NCBI RefSeq assembly: GCF_000003815.2
Contig: NC_049992.1
Span: 10,342,755-10,406,754, forward strand
Length of the DNA: 64,000 nucleotides
Direction of reading: 5' to 3'
From: Branchiostoma floridae
Taxonomy: Eukaryota; Chordata; Leptocardii; Amphioxiformes; Branchiostomatidae
Positions 13,226 through 26,443 of this stretch are shown here, piece by piece. Every line of letters begins with the position of its first letter. The stretch's first letter is position 1. The notes beneath the pieces were generated by a model, which made no database searches, was not told the origin of the DNA, and saw nothing but the letters and a program-made list of their open reading frames with translations. Position numbers and translations under genes: made by a program.

Positions 13226-13482
13226 TAAGGTGGTATATCACTGCACTTGAGCCATCGGTGCGGCACTGCAGGGTTCTAAAGACTACCCAACGAAATTCAG
13301 AGATAAAAAAAGGAATTTCTTACGTTTTGTGTATTCTGTTGTCTTCTAAGTCATACTTTTACGTTTTACGCGATATCTGAATTATAAAAAAAAAAAAATC
13401 GGCGAAAATAACACAGCAGTGCCTGAGTAAACGAACCTCGCAGTGCCCCACCGGTACCCCAAGTGCAGCGAGATATCACCTT
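13226..13482. mobile_element. MITE copy 1 in the 3' flank of the CTHRC1-like gene
   Basis: The left end reads AAGGTGGTATATCACTGCAC and the right end, reversed, reads AAAGGTGATATCTCGCTGCA. Terminal inverted repeats of about 50 bp flank an AT-rich core. The element is a close relative of the one at 26194-26443, sharing both ends and core blocks such as TTCAGAGATAAA and TTTCTTACGTTTTG. It ends 28 bp past the stop codon of the CTHRC1-like gene, so it probably lies in its 3' UTR. The superfamily is not assigned. Confidence 0.8.
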
Positions 13483-13510
13483 TACGTACTGAAAATCAGT
13501 GACGGGAAAT

Positions 13511-14851
<1,341 letters not shown>

Positions 14852-15268
14852 ACCGCTGTTAAATGCTGGCGCGGTAGTCTTGCGGATTCCATGTCATGTT
14901 ATCTGTTGCCAACTGTAAGCTCAGGTCTAATTATACCCTTGTTCGTCATACGACACCAGCACTATTTGTACATGTACGCTATGAAGCATACTCTCGGCAC
15001 TTGTTAAACCGCACTCCGACCAAAGGCAAATCTGCAGTACTAGTTTTCACCGTTATGGGGAGATTTTACAAAGTGACCGACGAAGCTGAATAAATCTGAT
15101 TCAATCCAACTGACTGATATTCAATCTGAAAACTCAAAGTCTCTAAAAGAAAAATGAAGCTGAATATTCTATTTTCCTTTGCGATATTTAATGATACATG
15201 AAGTCATTGACACTTTGGGAACGCTTGATAGCTGTGTGTTATATTTATTATATGAATGATGACATTTA

Positions 15269-15301
<33 letters not shown>

Positions 15302-15720
15302 TATATGTATCTTGCGGTATACGTAAGACATAAGATATAAGTCTGCTCTAGTCGAAGTAACACACTGACGATTGCATAGAAATGGCAGCTACAATAAATG
15401 AAATCATGGTAATTTTTCTCATGTGCCCTCTTGATACATACAACACACAACTCTGGATTCCTCCCTTGATAACTTTGGATTCCTTCTGTGAAGTTAAATT
15501 CTTGTATACAAAATGTATAAGAAACCTTTCATGCAGTCATTGACATAGTAATGTATTTATACAATGTCTATGGATCTACTGGCATGCAATAGGTCTGTAG
15601 ATTATTTGATTTATAGACAAATTTATTTCATTTGACTGATATATCTATATTTATTCATAAATCGACAGAGAGCGTCTTTATTGACATGCGTTTAATATAG
15701 TCAGTTATGAATTGGGTGTC
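14852..15720. other. Non-coding interval between two minus-strand genes
   Basis: This is the 5' flank of the CTHRC1-like gene and the 3' flank of the 15721-18295 gene. It contains a (TA)n tract (15270-15307). Reading to the left from the stop at 15721, the minus strand shows AATAAA at 15682-15677, a good poly(A) signal position for the upstream gene, and another at 15627-15622. Confidence 0.5.
15677..15682 (-). terminator. Poly(A) signal AATAAA of the 18295-15721 gene
   Basis: The minus strand reads AATAAA 39 bases after the TAG stop at 15721-15723. This supports the view that 15721-16031 is a 3' terminal exon. Confidence 0.45.
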
Positions 15721-16031
15721 CTATTGTAGAGCATTTTTCTTCCTGAATTGGAATTTTGACCCTTTTAGTGAAGTCTTACGTTTGATCTTAAATGGTAGCC
15801 TCTTGGCATCTCCCACTGTCTCTATATTTTTCCTCTTTGCTTCCGAAAATGGTGTCAGCTGTATTTCAGTGTCGTTTTTCATCGGCATTCTTCGGATACG
15901 ATGTGGTCTGTCGTCCTCTTCTCGAAGAGGTGATGGCGTCATCTTCGGCTTGTCAACTTCCTGCGTTAAGCCCTCTAAGACGGAGCGACGACGCTGATTG
16001 GCTGGTGGCGCCACGCTTGGCGGTAGAGACG
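15721..16031 (-). CDS. Candidate 3' terminal exon of the 17974-18295 membrane-protein gene
   Basis: The minus strand shows an acceptor CTGTTTTCCAG before 16031, then CG completing a codon (phase 1), then about 102 residues to TAG at 15721-15723. The peptide is hydrophilic and strongly basic, with Pro-rich (SLPPSVAPPANQRR), mixed-charge and Lys-rich (KRKTSLKGSKFQFRKK) parts and no Cys. Joined to 17974-18295 the sum is 633 bases, exactly 211 codons with the stop, for a 210-residue type II protein with a basic ectodomain. A basic tail of this kind could bind glycosaminoglycans or nucleic acid, but that is a guess. The pairing rests on phase, strand and the close poly(A) signal. Confidence 0.5.
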
Positions 16032-17973
16032 CTGGAAAACAGAGTCAGACATATTATGAAAATCAATGAGACCATCGTACCCTCATTCAGCCAACAGATC
16101 GATACTGATGTCCTTGGAATGGGTTCGTGGTTTGAGACTGGACTGTGACATCGTCTCAAGGGGAGATGAAAACTTAATTACAATGTCCTTGAATCGGAAA
16201 GATTACTTGAGACTTGAAGTGCGACAATGTCTCCAGGGAGAATGGAACTCACGGTACCCAATGCTACTATCTCGAGCAATCCTTTTTTTTAAATTTCACG
16301 TTCTTCTTTTTTGATTTGTAGAAAATGATGCAACAGTATGAGAAGAGTTACTTATAACTGGAGTAGGTTTGTCATCATTGTATTACATACGTTGTGCCAT
16401 TCACAATATAAGGAGCACGATAAGGGTTTAATAAAGCTAAAGGGACCAGACCCCAGGTCTGTCTACCTCAGTAGAGACAAGCAGAGAGTGTCCGTCTCAT
16501 CATTTACTTCCCTACAATAAATAAGAACCCAAATAAGAAAAAAATAATGCAATACAAGTATTGATGCTTGTTAAACTACGAGTACATTACCTGTTACCAG
16601 TAGTCTTATTTCCCTTTCTAAGTGCCATGTGATCTGAGTCATAAAGATTCTACAAAGTTTATATCAATCATTAATTTATTTCATTATAAATTATGTATCC
16701 TAGCAATCTAGTTTATGGTGTCGGTAATGGCGATCAGGTCCTTTGTTGGTGTCCTTGGTGCTGAACTTGCTATCCATACGGCGAATGGAAAAAATGGATG
16801 GCCGAAAGGATGATGACCTCTAAGGATCCTTTGTTGCGTTAGATGGTTGTAAATCAACAAAAAGCACTCTAATTTCCTATGAATAAAGCATGAAAAATAA
16901 ATAGCTTCTGTTAACGATCGATCGCTTTGGTAGAAATTAGGAAAACAACGGCATGCAAATTTGATTTTGTTTCTCAAAATATCACCTCACATGTCGTAAC
17001 TAATCTTTTAACTTTTGAACATCAACGCTATTCTGTCATCCCATTTGTTTGAAGCAGATGTTTCTACTTGAATTCACCATGCTCTTTGATACTAAAATAA
17101 CAATTTTTTTCTAAGATACTTCATTGCAATCTTATTTTTCTTCACTGACGTCATTATGAATAATTATAATATACCTTAATCTCAAGCATTTTTGTGCAAT
17201 ACCGATTGATATCCATCCTTGGTCAAAGTGAATCTTTTAAATCACGGCTTGCCACTTTTAGTAGTCTTTGGGGGTAACATTAAATGTGACGTCATAGTTC
17301 CAATTTGTCATCATTAACCGTTCCTCCTGTCGCTGCCGGAAAATTGATTTCTCAAAATCAAATTTGCTGGTGAGCGAACAACGTAGGTATGTCTCACAGT
17401 GGAGATTTGTACATACACTATTCAGTTACATACTATGGTGATAATGTTTTATATCTGTGAGGGTGAAAGAGAGAAACAGGAAAAGAGGAAGTTTTTGTTT
17501 CTCTACCATTTTACAGAATAGAGCACGATACTATAGAATCCCATGTAGTGGTGTTCGCTAATTATTCCACATAAGGGCATGCTGCTATAACGTGAAGCCC
17601 TGGGGACTGGAATAAATGTAATAGTGAAATCCACTATTTTTGCATAACGCGGAACACCGTGCAATTGTGGATGTAGACAGGGCGTTGGCATGTACGCCTT
17701 TCAATGTTAGATAGAATATACACATATGTGCGTGTATTACGCAAATGTGTTGATGTTTCAATCAAAATCAAAATGACACATATATGTATATAAGACTCAC
17801 TCACAGTGCCAGGAAAGAACAAACGCATGCATAACACATAGTTCCTAATTATCTTTTCACATCTGATCTTCGTTACAACTGTAGAATGTATGTTACCGTT
17901 GGATATTATGAATAGATTTCCAATATCTATTTATATCTAATTATATGACAAATAAACAGCGATATTATAGTAC
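16032..17973 (-). other. Probable intron of the 18295-15721 gene
   Basis: It is bounded by donor AAAG/GTACTA (17974) and acceptor TTTTCCAG (16032), both phase 1. No exon-like frame of the right phase was seen inside it. Confidence 0.45.
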
Positions 17974-18295
17974 CTTTGATTTGAGAAGTCTTGACGGGGG
18001 AACCCTTCACTGCGTAGAATCTCTGGTAGATGAGAAGAAGCCCGAAGGCGTTTCCGACCAGAATCCCTAGAACGATGACAGTCAGGACCGGACAGCCTCC
18101 ACAGCATGCCGAGGACTTCCCACCGGAGACTCCCACAGATTCTTCGGGCCCATCGACGGTGTCCACCTGAATGCTGTCGGCTCGTCTCCCCTTCGGTTCT
18201 CCGACCTCTTCTTCCTGCACAGGCTGCACTGGAGGATCTTTGATGTCGTCTGCGGCTGAATCTGAAGGCTTCTCTGTCGTGTCTTCATCCGCCAT
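17974..18295 (-). CDS. First coding exon of a type II membrane protein (VGNxxG paralogue)
   Basis: ATG at 18295 has a good context (CCAAG before ATGG). Residues 1-65 are acidic and rich in Asp, Glu and Pro. CCGGC then precedes a helix at about 69-90 (VLTVIVLGILVGNAFGLLLIY), followed by a short basic stretch up to the donor AAAG/GTACTA at 17974, phase 1. There is no signal peptide, so the acidic N-terminus should be cytoplasmic. The helix and the Cys motif before it match the 9795-10569 exon (CxGC, then VGN, G and Tyr at the same spacing), and the splice phase is the same. The family and function are not recognised. Confidence 0.7.
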
Positions 18296-19412
18296 CTTGG
18301 ATTTCAGTGACCCAACCCATCACTCCAAATATCGATTTTGTTATGCTCCGCACCATCACCGGCGGTCTTGCATAGATAACATCAACAGGATGGATGGATG
18401 GAAGTGATACGATCAGTTAGAAGGGTCAGGGGTTCGCGTGGTCAATGGGCTAAATTATATTGTATGTATTGTGAGTCTATTGTCCTTGCCCAGAAAAATT
18501 ACTTTGATTCAGATTTAATCATTGTTACACTCCATCTATTAACAAACATAAATGGTCTTTTATGCGTTTATCTTTGTCATACATTCAGTTTAACAATATT
18601 CAAATACAATTAAATCACTAAAACGATAATTAGATAAAAAACTGAGAAATCATTTCCGGACATTTGGAGTGACATCCATCACTCACCTTTAGCGTCACTA
18701 GTATGAACCGGCGGTACAATGCAATACAAGTACATCTAACTAGAAAAACCGATTGAACATGTCAAAGTCACCTCCAAAGTCAGAAAGGTCGCATGCAAGT
18801 AACTCATAAGGATCGTATGCAAATTTAAATATTCAGTACTTGTACTGAATTGTTCTGCCAGTTCATTCTTGTGATTCTTCGTCAAAAGAAGCTCTTTGAA
18901 CAGAACAAAGATATTGACCATGCTATGTCATTACAAAGAGTTTATTTGTCTATTTCTCTCTTTCGGAAGCCAAACATATATACATACAGTGCTATCAGTA
19001 TTCAGTATGAAAAAAAAAATCATGCCTGCATCTGCTTCGAAAAATTGATATCAAAGTATTATCATACTATTTGACATTCTATGCTTTACAAAGTCCTAAA
19101 TAAACGCCATACTTTAGGAGAAACGTCTTCGTTGTTCATTCATTGTATGCTCTTGAGTATTACACCCTAAAATCTAAAAAAAAGATTGCACCTTGACTGC
19201 GGTAACCTACAGTTATTCTACTTGAAGTCATCTAAATCTGCATCATATGCACACTGTTTGAAGTGCAGTTCTCATACACACCATTGCATTATCAAAATTG
19301 GCACCGATAGATGCAAATGACAGCCTATGCGAGTGAAAAATAGAGACTACGCAATTTGCACAAGATATCTTTCGAAATGCTACTAAGAGTAAGACTACCG
19401 GACAGTCCATTA
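18296..19412. other. Non-coding interval
   Basis: No supported feature. It lies between the 5' end of the 18295 gene and the 3' end of the mucin-like gene. Confidence 0.5.
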
Positions 19413-19993
19413 TTATGTCGTAAGAACTGGCGGTGGTACCGTTGTTGTGACGGGTACCGCTGGAGTAGATCGTGTCGTCTGACCAACCGTGGTAGGTACC
19501 ATTGTCGCGGCTGTTGACGGTACATCGGTAGGTCCCTCAGCTGTGGTTTGCGTCGTCTGTGGTACTTCTGTTGTCGGGGCGGCCGTGGTGACTGATGCAG
19601 TGGTCGCCACGGCACCGACTGTGGTACCGGCGGCGGTGGAAGCTGCCAATTCTGTTGTCAGCGTGGGTGAAGTTGTCGGTTGTTCTGGAGTTGTGGTGTT
19701 CGGTTGTAATGTGCTTGCCTCTTCGGTTGTAGCGACCTCGGTGGTGGTGCCTTCTGCCGTGGTCTGTTGCATGTCTGTTGTTACTGGTACGGCAACCATG
19801 GCTGTGGATGGTCGCGTCGTGGTCACCGTGGTTGTAGCTGCCGGGTACGTGGTTGTTAGGATGGGCGGTGTCGTGGGTGGGGTGGTTGTAGGTCTTGGCG
19901 TTGTCTCTGTGGCGTTGTTTGGAAGAGGTGAGATTGTTGTTTCGCTGGTGACGTTGGCGGCTGCAACTGATGAGACGGCGGTTGTTGTGCATC
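19413..19993 (-). CDS. Thr/Pro-rich mucin-like ectodomain exon
   Basis: The acceptor CTCTGCAG precedes 19993; the next two bases complete a Gly codon with the phase-1 donor at 20384. The exon encodes about 190 residues that are mostly Thr, with Pro, Ala, Val and Ser, a Cys at the start and two N-glycosylation sites (NVT, NAT), ending PPPVLTT and TAA at 19413-19415. Such sequence is typical of heavily O-glycosylated, extended mucin stalks. Repeats are loose (many TT, TTT, VTT, TTE) and not a perfect tandem array. A downstream exon reached from a donor inside this exon cannot be ruled out. The Val-rich plus-strand frame of 176 residues over the same stretch is its complement and is not a gene. 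Confidence 0.7.
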
Positions 19994-20383
19994 CTGCAGA
20001 GAAAAACATGGATTCTTAATCTGATATTGCTGTGACTGTTCAAATGGTCATTAAGAAACTACCGGAAATACTGTAATGTTAATGGTGCCCATGTCTTCTT
20101 AAAGTCTGTTAGAATTCTTTGAGCACCAAGGCCAGAAACAAAGAGATAGTAGAGTGTTTTGTGTGGCCAAGTAAGAAATAAAGCTGCACTAAAAAAAACA
20201 TTAGTAACAGCATTTCATAATTCTATGATTTCCAATGTCATTAAACAATGAACCGAATGTTTGTCATTCTCATTCTATAATTAACTTCCAAAGTTATATG
20301 AGCACAACGACAAAGCAAACGACAAAGAGTTGCAGTCTTTTATTCTGAGTAAAGCTGAGTTAATAAGCTATAGAAAGAAGTAC

Positions 20384-20729
20384 CTTCAGTGCAATTTGTT
20401 GATGTGGCCGCGGCCGCTGCACCACTTGTACTGTTAAGGCCGAACCATACCCCTAACACGATGGCGGCAACACACAGGATGATCAGGACGGTGACGAGGC
20501 TGATCCACAGGCATCTCCGGCGGCCGTGCCTTACCGGCACCTCCTCAGGCACGGGCCCGGGACCCCCGCTGGTAGCTCCCTCCACGTCATAACTCCCATG
20601 GGAGCGAGGCATCAACTCTATGTAACTCAGCTTGCCGGTGGTTCCTGACGTATCTGGACAAGAAATCCGCCCTTCCCGTGGCTGTTTGTCTACAGACCAT
20701 GTAGATGAAGAAACAAATAAGGATAACAT
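20384..20729 (-). CDS. Cytoplasmic and membrane exon of a mucin-like type II protein
   Basis: The frame gives a hydrophilic N-terminal part (SHGSYDVEGATSGGPGPV), a basic RHGRRRC and one hydrophobic helix (LWISLVTVLIILCVAAIVLG), then about 18 outside residues with two NST/NCT glycosylation sites, to a donor GAAG/GTACTT at 20384 (phase 1). It joins in frame to the Thr-rich exon at 19993. The 5' end is unsure: acceptors TCTGTAG (exon start near 20690) and TTGTCCAG (near 20660) lie inside the open frame, and ATG at 20612 is a possible start. The Arg-rich flank before the helix predicts N-terminus-in topology. It is probably a cell-surface mucin; no orthologue is named. Confidence 0.65.
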
Positions 20730-21121
20730 TTCAAGGAAAGGTCAAAGGAAGTTGTAATCAGAAATCTTAAACTAAGCTGTCGTTTCAAATGTGACCACAT
20801 TATGAAAAAGTTTAGTTTCCATACAATACTCCTCAATCCAGGAAGAAGTTTCAGCTATGTCTTTATTCCCATTCTATATCATATGTATGGCTCTGTTTAC
20901 CAAAGTTTCATGTGAAATTTTAACTAGTTATTGTACTGAACTCTGAGATGTAAATAATTTTACTGTTTTTTTAGCAATGTTTGGTAAAAGGAAAGAGTGA
21001 CATCTGGCGACATAGCTATGACTTACATCGGATAGGATTCATGGCAACATGGGGTGTGCTCACGATTACATGAGGTGTACTTTTTATACTAGGTCAAACA
21101 GAGGATCTGCATTTAAAAACT
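20730..21121. other. Non-coding interval
   Basis: No supported feature. Upstream exons of the mucin-like gene are expected here or beyond. Confidence 0.4.
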
Positions 21122-21232
21122 TAGCCTGGAGTCCAGCCGTGTTCACTTTGGTCCGCTCCTGAAGCGCGTGTAGAGACCTTCGTGAGCGGACCAAAGCAAA
21201 GGCAAACGTAACAAGCCTGGACTCAAGGCTAT
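21122..21232. mobile_element. Small fold-back element with TAGCCT ends
   Basis: The left arm begins TAGCCTGGAGTCCAG and the right arm, reversed, begins TAGCCTTGAGTCCAGG. An inner pair TTTGGTCCGCTC / GAGCGGACCAAA extends the fold, so nearly the whole 111 bp is a hairpin. It shares its TAGCCT terminus with elements at 52608, 61867, 51223 and 63155. Confidence 0.75.
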
Positions 21233-23619
21233 AAAAAAACTGATAGATTTCAAATAGATGAGCGAGGTATATTATGATTTTTCTAACCTGACGTCAAGAC
21301 TAATGGTAGTTTGTATAGCGACAGCGGTCACAGCGGGTTGCTTTGTTTTTGTACACGTTAGACCCAAGGATAACGTCCTTGGTTAGACTACGTAAAACAT
21401 GTGTTGCCAAAACAGCAGCTGTCAGTTCAAAACATACCCTTTACAAGTTTACACTGACTTGTTGACAGACCAACGTAAATGCTTTGTCTCTAATATAGCG
21501 GCATGTAAAATCAAATATGACAGCGCATTTTAAAGCATGAGACATTAGAGGCAAAGTTCTTCCACAAAGCAAAGATTTTTCCATGAGCTCTCCAAATTTG
21601 AACAGCATCCAAAAGCAACATAAGGGCACTAGGGCACTGCAAAAGTCAACTGTGGGAGTTTTTGCAGATGACGAAGGGTCGTGAATCGTGATACGCCTTC
21701 AGATGTTACTTGGCGCACTTCTGGTTTCGACATTCGACACCAGTTCCGAGATGGTGGGTTGGTGAGAAAAATGACGGCAAACTCAGAATCACGTGATTAG
21801 GGATGTAGGTCGAGGGTTGGGGAGGGCACTAGGGGTGATATGGTCTTCTAAAATTGTTGCCCGCATTGGAATACCAACGGGAAACATGGAGTAAATGACT
21901 GTTAGAGAAAGGCCCGAAAAATAAGTTCATCAGTTGGGTAGAATACAGATTATATGCTTTTACACAACCTACGCAAGCAAAGAGAGTATAAATTGGTTTT
22001 GAAAAAAAAAAAAAAAACTCATTTATGTCATGTGCACGATTCTATTCATTTCAATGCATGCCCATATCACAATAACAAAGTCTAGTCTTTTGAAACATTT
22101 GCATCACTAGGTGCAGATAGCATCGCCTGGCGAATTGTTAGAATCGTCCGCAGCCAAGCGAACATGAAGGTTACCGTACCAAAATAAACCATGCTTGTGA
22201 CTGCCTGCAGTCACTGGAACTCTTAGACAAACATACATCAAGGTATAAAAAGTCTTATGCGTGGAAAATGATGTGCCCTAGTTAGCAGTACAGTAAAACT
22301 ATAACATTGATACAACACGCAGTATTGGGAAAGACAGCAGGAGAGGGAATGTAATGTACGCTGTTTTGGAGTGCTGGGTCTGATCAACGTAAGAGCGACT
22401 ACTTCCTAAACATTGACACCGAAATGCACAGGTCGATGTTTGTGTTGGCTGACTGCGAGGGATTTACGTCCAAGATGAACATGGTATAGTCCCTCATTCC
22501 CCATAATCTTTAACAAAATACAACGGAAATGCCGTCAGCGAAAGCTAAACATGCGTTCCATCTATTCCACATTTCCGACACGTTCTCTGGTACTTTGGAC
22601 ACGCATTGTCAAAAGTACTTTGAACACACATCTTGAACAGTCCCTTTAGCTTTCCTACTTTTCCAGCATTCCCTCTTTAAAGTGATTCATCTTTGTCACA
22701 TTTTGAACACCGTCCAGGACTTTGTCTGCGGATTTGGCTGGTACCGAGAGGCGAGGGACGTATAGGTCAAACGTTTGTAAATCGTAAATACTTGAACTTG
22801 GCACATAGAAGAATGCCTCCGGTTGCCATTGTAATATACATGTACGGTCCAGCACATGATCACAGCAGATTTGTAGCCACTTTCGATCTTTTCTTTTTAA
22901 ACCATAATTTGGTGTCAGTCGAAGTATATATATAGTCCGGTTGTCAGTTCCCTCCCCAACTGTCATTGTGCGGTTGAGATGGACATTACTGACAATGTTT
23001 AGAAATAAATTAAAAAAAAAATAGTATCTTTCATTTTTGGGTCACCGCTGCTACGAGTTTATGATCAGTTCCTTACCTTCCTCTAAAGTTTAGCAATGTT
23101 TAATTCTTGTGAAAAAATGTGTACCAGAGATGGGCATAACTTGGCATTCACGACTGTCATACAATGTCAATATTTACAGTAAATGTATAGTCGACTATAA
23201 TAGTGTTACAATCTATGCAGACCACGTCCTGGATAATTTCTTTGCCCTCAATTAAAAACCCCAACCCGTAAAACAAGGCGTGGCCGCACACAACGGAGCT
23301 CGCTCAAAAACATAAAAAACATGAAACAAACACATAACGTTACAACAGTATGGCTACCTCTCTCACGAATATACTTTGATTAAAAGATGTTGTGAACTTA
23401 AACTTCATTTCCTGATTCAAACGTTTAAGATAATGTTTGCTAGTTTGTCCAACAGCGAAAACAGCTTCTGAATCAGCCAATACTATAGATCCTTCAGCTT
23501 ATCCATTACATGTCAAGGCTCTCTCATATCTAAGACGTAAAGTCTTACCTATAGCGTCCTCCTCAAGGGTTCCGTTGGCGAGACGTTCTCCCGTCGTTAC
23601 TGTTCTCGTCAAGATCGAC
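21233..23619. other. Non-coding interval
   Basis: No gene supported. A 103-codon minus frame at 22655-22966 has no motif, splice support or signal peptide and was not called. Confidence 0.45.
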
Positions 23620-23737
23620 TCATGTTAGGCTGAGTTCCAAGTATGCCTCGCAGCCCGGTGTCGACTTGGTGGCGAAAATGAAATTCCTCTTGTTCATATC
23701 ACCGGCCAGGGTCATGCTGAACGCACCCGTCAATGTT
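23620..23737 (-). CDS. Possible small terminal exon, unknown protein
   Basis: On the minus strand a pyrimidine-rich stretch ends CCCCCGGAAG at 23738. One following frame reads LTGAFSMTLAGDMNKRNFIF, continues with FATKSTPGCEAYLELSLT and stops at 23620-23622. The alternation of hydrophobic and polar residues looks like beta strands in a coding sequence. A second exon-like stretch upstream (about 24033-24135, ending AGGAAG/GTAGCG) may belong to the same gene, but in phase 0 it would join to a different frame that soon stops. No family is recognised. Confidence 0.25.
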
Positions 23738-24177
23738 CTTCCGGGGGAGAAGAGGGTGGATTAGACAGGATGGCTACAGGGGAACATGTTGGTCCGAACA
23801 CTCGTATCCTATACCATTGGTACAAAATAATTTGTAGTTCGCAGCTATCAATGATTTTGTGCAGTTGGAAAAAAAGAAAGTGATAAAAATTCTTCTTTTT
23901 TCGGAACAAGTTGCACAAGATCGTAGCGAGAACAAGCAGACGCAGAAACGAGGAGAAATCAGAAATATAGCAACAAAAACCTATAAAACTAAAGTCTAGA
24001 TCTACGTAACGTCTCCAGAAGCTGACGCTACCTTCCTGCAACCTTCAGCGTGACCTTGACCGGTGCACGGTGAGGTTCCCAGTGATCCAATGAGATCTAA
24101 GACTCTCACCGCGGGCGTTTCTCCCACATATCTATGATATGAGAAACGGCGGGCTTTTTGTTTACAAGACAAACTTC

Positions 24178-24354
24178 TCAGGCCGACGAGGAATGGCGCC
24201 CCAGCTCCGCACGCACGGGCCGGCCCACTGCCAGCGTCTGCTGAGGGTGTGTCTCTGGGAGACTTTGCACGTCTTGGGGCGTCAGGTCATGATGCGAGAG
24301 CAAACAGAACTCTAAATCGAAGAACTTCCTTTTATAGATATCGAGAAACGGGGT
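24178..24354 (-). CDS. Possible terminal exon, unknown protein
   Basis: The minus strand shows an acceptor TTTCTTTCTGAATCAG before 24354, then 58 residues in phase 0 to TGA at 24178-24180. The peptide contains FLDIYKRKFFDLEFCLLSHH, DLTPQDVQSLPETHPQQ and VGRPVRAELGRHSSSA. The stretch is locally GC-rich compared with its flanks and has a balanced, protein-like composition. No upstream partner exon was found and the family is not recognised. Confidence 0.3.
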   Translation of the reverse strand, partial: TPFLDIYKRKFFDLEFCLLSHHDLTPQDVQSLPETHPQQTLAVGRPVRAELGRHSSSA

Positions 24355-26193
24355 CTGATTCAGAAAGAAAGTAGGGTGAGGTTAAGAGATGGTGACGTGA
24401 AGTGTGTGGAAATGATGAAGGGAGTTTAGGAGCTTTAGGGTTTTCGATCTACATTCGTTCTTAATCTTCTGCTTAGGTTTGATGCGTCATGAAAATCTTG
24501 AACGAATCACTCTAAGAACATATTAGATTGTTATTAACACACGTTACCGCAACTATGGCAGTGCTGATCAGGCTGACTTAAATCATACACGCTTTGTTAG
24601 ATCAAATCAAAATCCTCCGATTCTCAGTCGTGTTTGTGTCCGACAAGGTTATTCGTAAACCGTTTCCATGACATGTGTATTCGCACGTTATTCTGTTGGC
24701 TTGAGTTGCTCAAGGTGTATGCCAAATAATGTTCCTGCACACGCAACCTTGTGTGTGTAATATATAGTAAGTCCCAAGGTAGGTTTAATCAAGAAGCTTT
24801 AAACACAGTGTTTGAAGCTCCTTGGTTTAATCATACAGAGAATGTGCGAAATAATCCCTCACAGCTTGGACGATAGATTGTTTGATCTTGAGCAAAGGTT
24901 AGGACGTGCGAAGAGGGGAGGGGGGCATTGGTAAAGTTTGATCTTGAGCAAAGGTTAGAACGTGCCAAGAGGGGAGGGGGGCATTGGTAAAGTATATACA
25001 GGCCTTAATACATTTAACCTTCGGGCAAACTACAGTGCATGAAATTTTAACAAATGTCTGGACATAGCAAAATGTACTGGAAGACAGTAACAGAACAGGT
25101 TTATGAAATAATGATGAACTTAAAAAAGGGATGAATTTTTCAGAGCTTGGGATTTCATTTCGATAGATAGTGAGACAGAATAAAGGCTTTAGAATGCATA
25201 CGAATAACACATGTGACGATAATGTGTTAGTTTCTGTTAGGAAAGCAATAACGAGGGAAGCAAATATGCTGTTACTGGATGTATGCCAGAATGTGACATT
25301 CCATAGCGTTGAAACTGAGAAATTTACGAATGTTGCCTCTTATAAGTAGGTTGGATGGAATGTATAGAGTCACAACGCTACTATATGATTCAAGGCTGCT
25401 ATATTTCTGGTCCAACGAAGTAACGTTATAGGCCTCAGAACTTACAATAGGCACTTGCAATATATCAGAGGTGTTACCAGTTTAAGTTATGTACATCTGT
25501 TCCTTCGGTTTCAGTTTTCTTAGAGTGTTTTTTGTCTTATCATGCCGGACAAAAGGGACAACCACCAGGGTTTGGGTAACGTAGAGTCGTCTATAGTAGA
25601 CGTGGTACGTCGAACAGCTCCAACACAAGTTCCGTGAAAAATAGCGACCCCTAGCGGAACATACCCGAAATGATACAGTTCAAGTTTGTGGAGCTTCCCC
25701 TTTGATTCAACAGAATCACTTCCAATGCAATCTCCAATAGTATCAGCAGTCAGAAATCGAGTGTATGTGATTCCTCCAACCCCCCAGATCCCCCAAACCA
25801 CCTGCAAGGCCTGAGGCGGGCCTTTATTGTAAGGCTATGTAAAGGCATCGTAAATAAAATCTACTCTTTTCAGCTGCATTCCTAGATAGTCTCCTGAAAA
25901 GCATGCTGAAATGGGTGCTAAAGCCCTACCGTAAATTTCCACGGTCCTCTAATGGAATTATTAACACCAGCGTTTTATCACTGACAATAACACCATTTAT
26001 TGTTTTTCTCATCTTTGCGTCCAGGTTTTGATTGTACCGTATAATGAATGGTCAAGCGTTGACAACACATAACAAAGTCAGAGTTTAATTATCTAGTAAG
26101 CCATGGATAGTCGCATGACTAAACTACATCGTGAAGATGGTAGAATTTCCTAATAAGACCTAACACTCAAAGACTAAGAAGTATTCTAAACCC
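24355..26193. other. Non-coding interval
   Basis: Apart from the 56-bp tandem duplication at 24881-24992, nothing is recognised. A 95-codon minus frame at 25520-25807 lacks motifs and was not called. Confidence 0.45.
24881..24992. repeat. Tandem duplication, 2 x 56 bp
   Basis: The unit starting TTTGATCTTGAGCAAAGGTT and ending GCATTGGTAAAG occurs at 24881-24936 and again at 24937-24992 with two base differences. The near identity implies a recent origin. Confidence 0.95.
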
Positions 26194-26443
26194 TTAAGGT
26201 GGTATCTCACTGCACTTGGGGCACCAGTGCGGCACTGCGGGGTTCGAAAGATTACCAATCTAACTTCAGAGATAAAGAACGAATTTTCTTACGTTTTGAG
26301 TATTTTTTTGTCTTCTTACGTTTACGTATTACCCAACATCTAAATCAATCATAAAAAAATGACGAAAATAGTACAATAGTGCCGCAGGGAACGAACCCCG
26401 CATTGCCGCACCGGTGCCCCAAGTGCAGTGAGATACAACCTAA
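26194..26443. mobile_element. MITE copy 2
   Basis: Terminal inverted repeats of about 50 bp, left TTAAGGTGGTATCTCACTGC and right (reversed) TTAGGTTGTATCTCACTGCA, continue with matching GCACTTGGGGCACC and GTGCGGCA blocks. The core is AT-rich and shares blocks with copy 1 at 13226-13482. It has no coding capacity and sits in an intergenic region. Confidence 0.85.

Noticed and set aside
19489-20019. 176-codon plus-strand frame rich in Val and Ala
   Set aside because: It is the exact complement of the Thr-rich mucin exon; GTN/GCN codons arise from ACN/GGC repeats on the other strand. It has no start context, splice or domain support.
22655-22966. 103-codon minus-strand frame
   Set aside because: No domain, no splice border and a competing plus frame; not distinguishable from chance.
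25520-25807. 95-codon minus-strand frame with an acceptor-like CCTTGCAG near its start
   Set aside because: No partner exon, no motif and no donor or poly(A) support could be shown.
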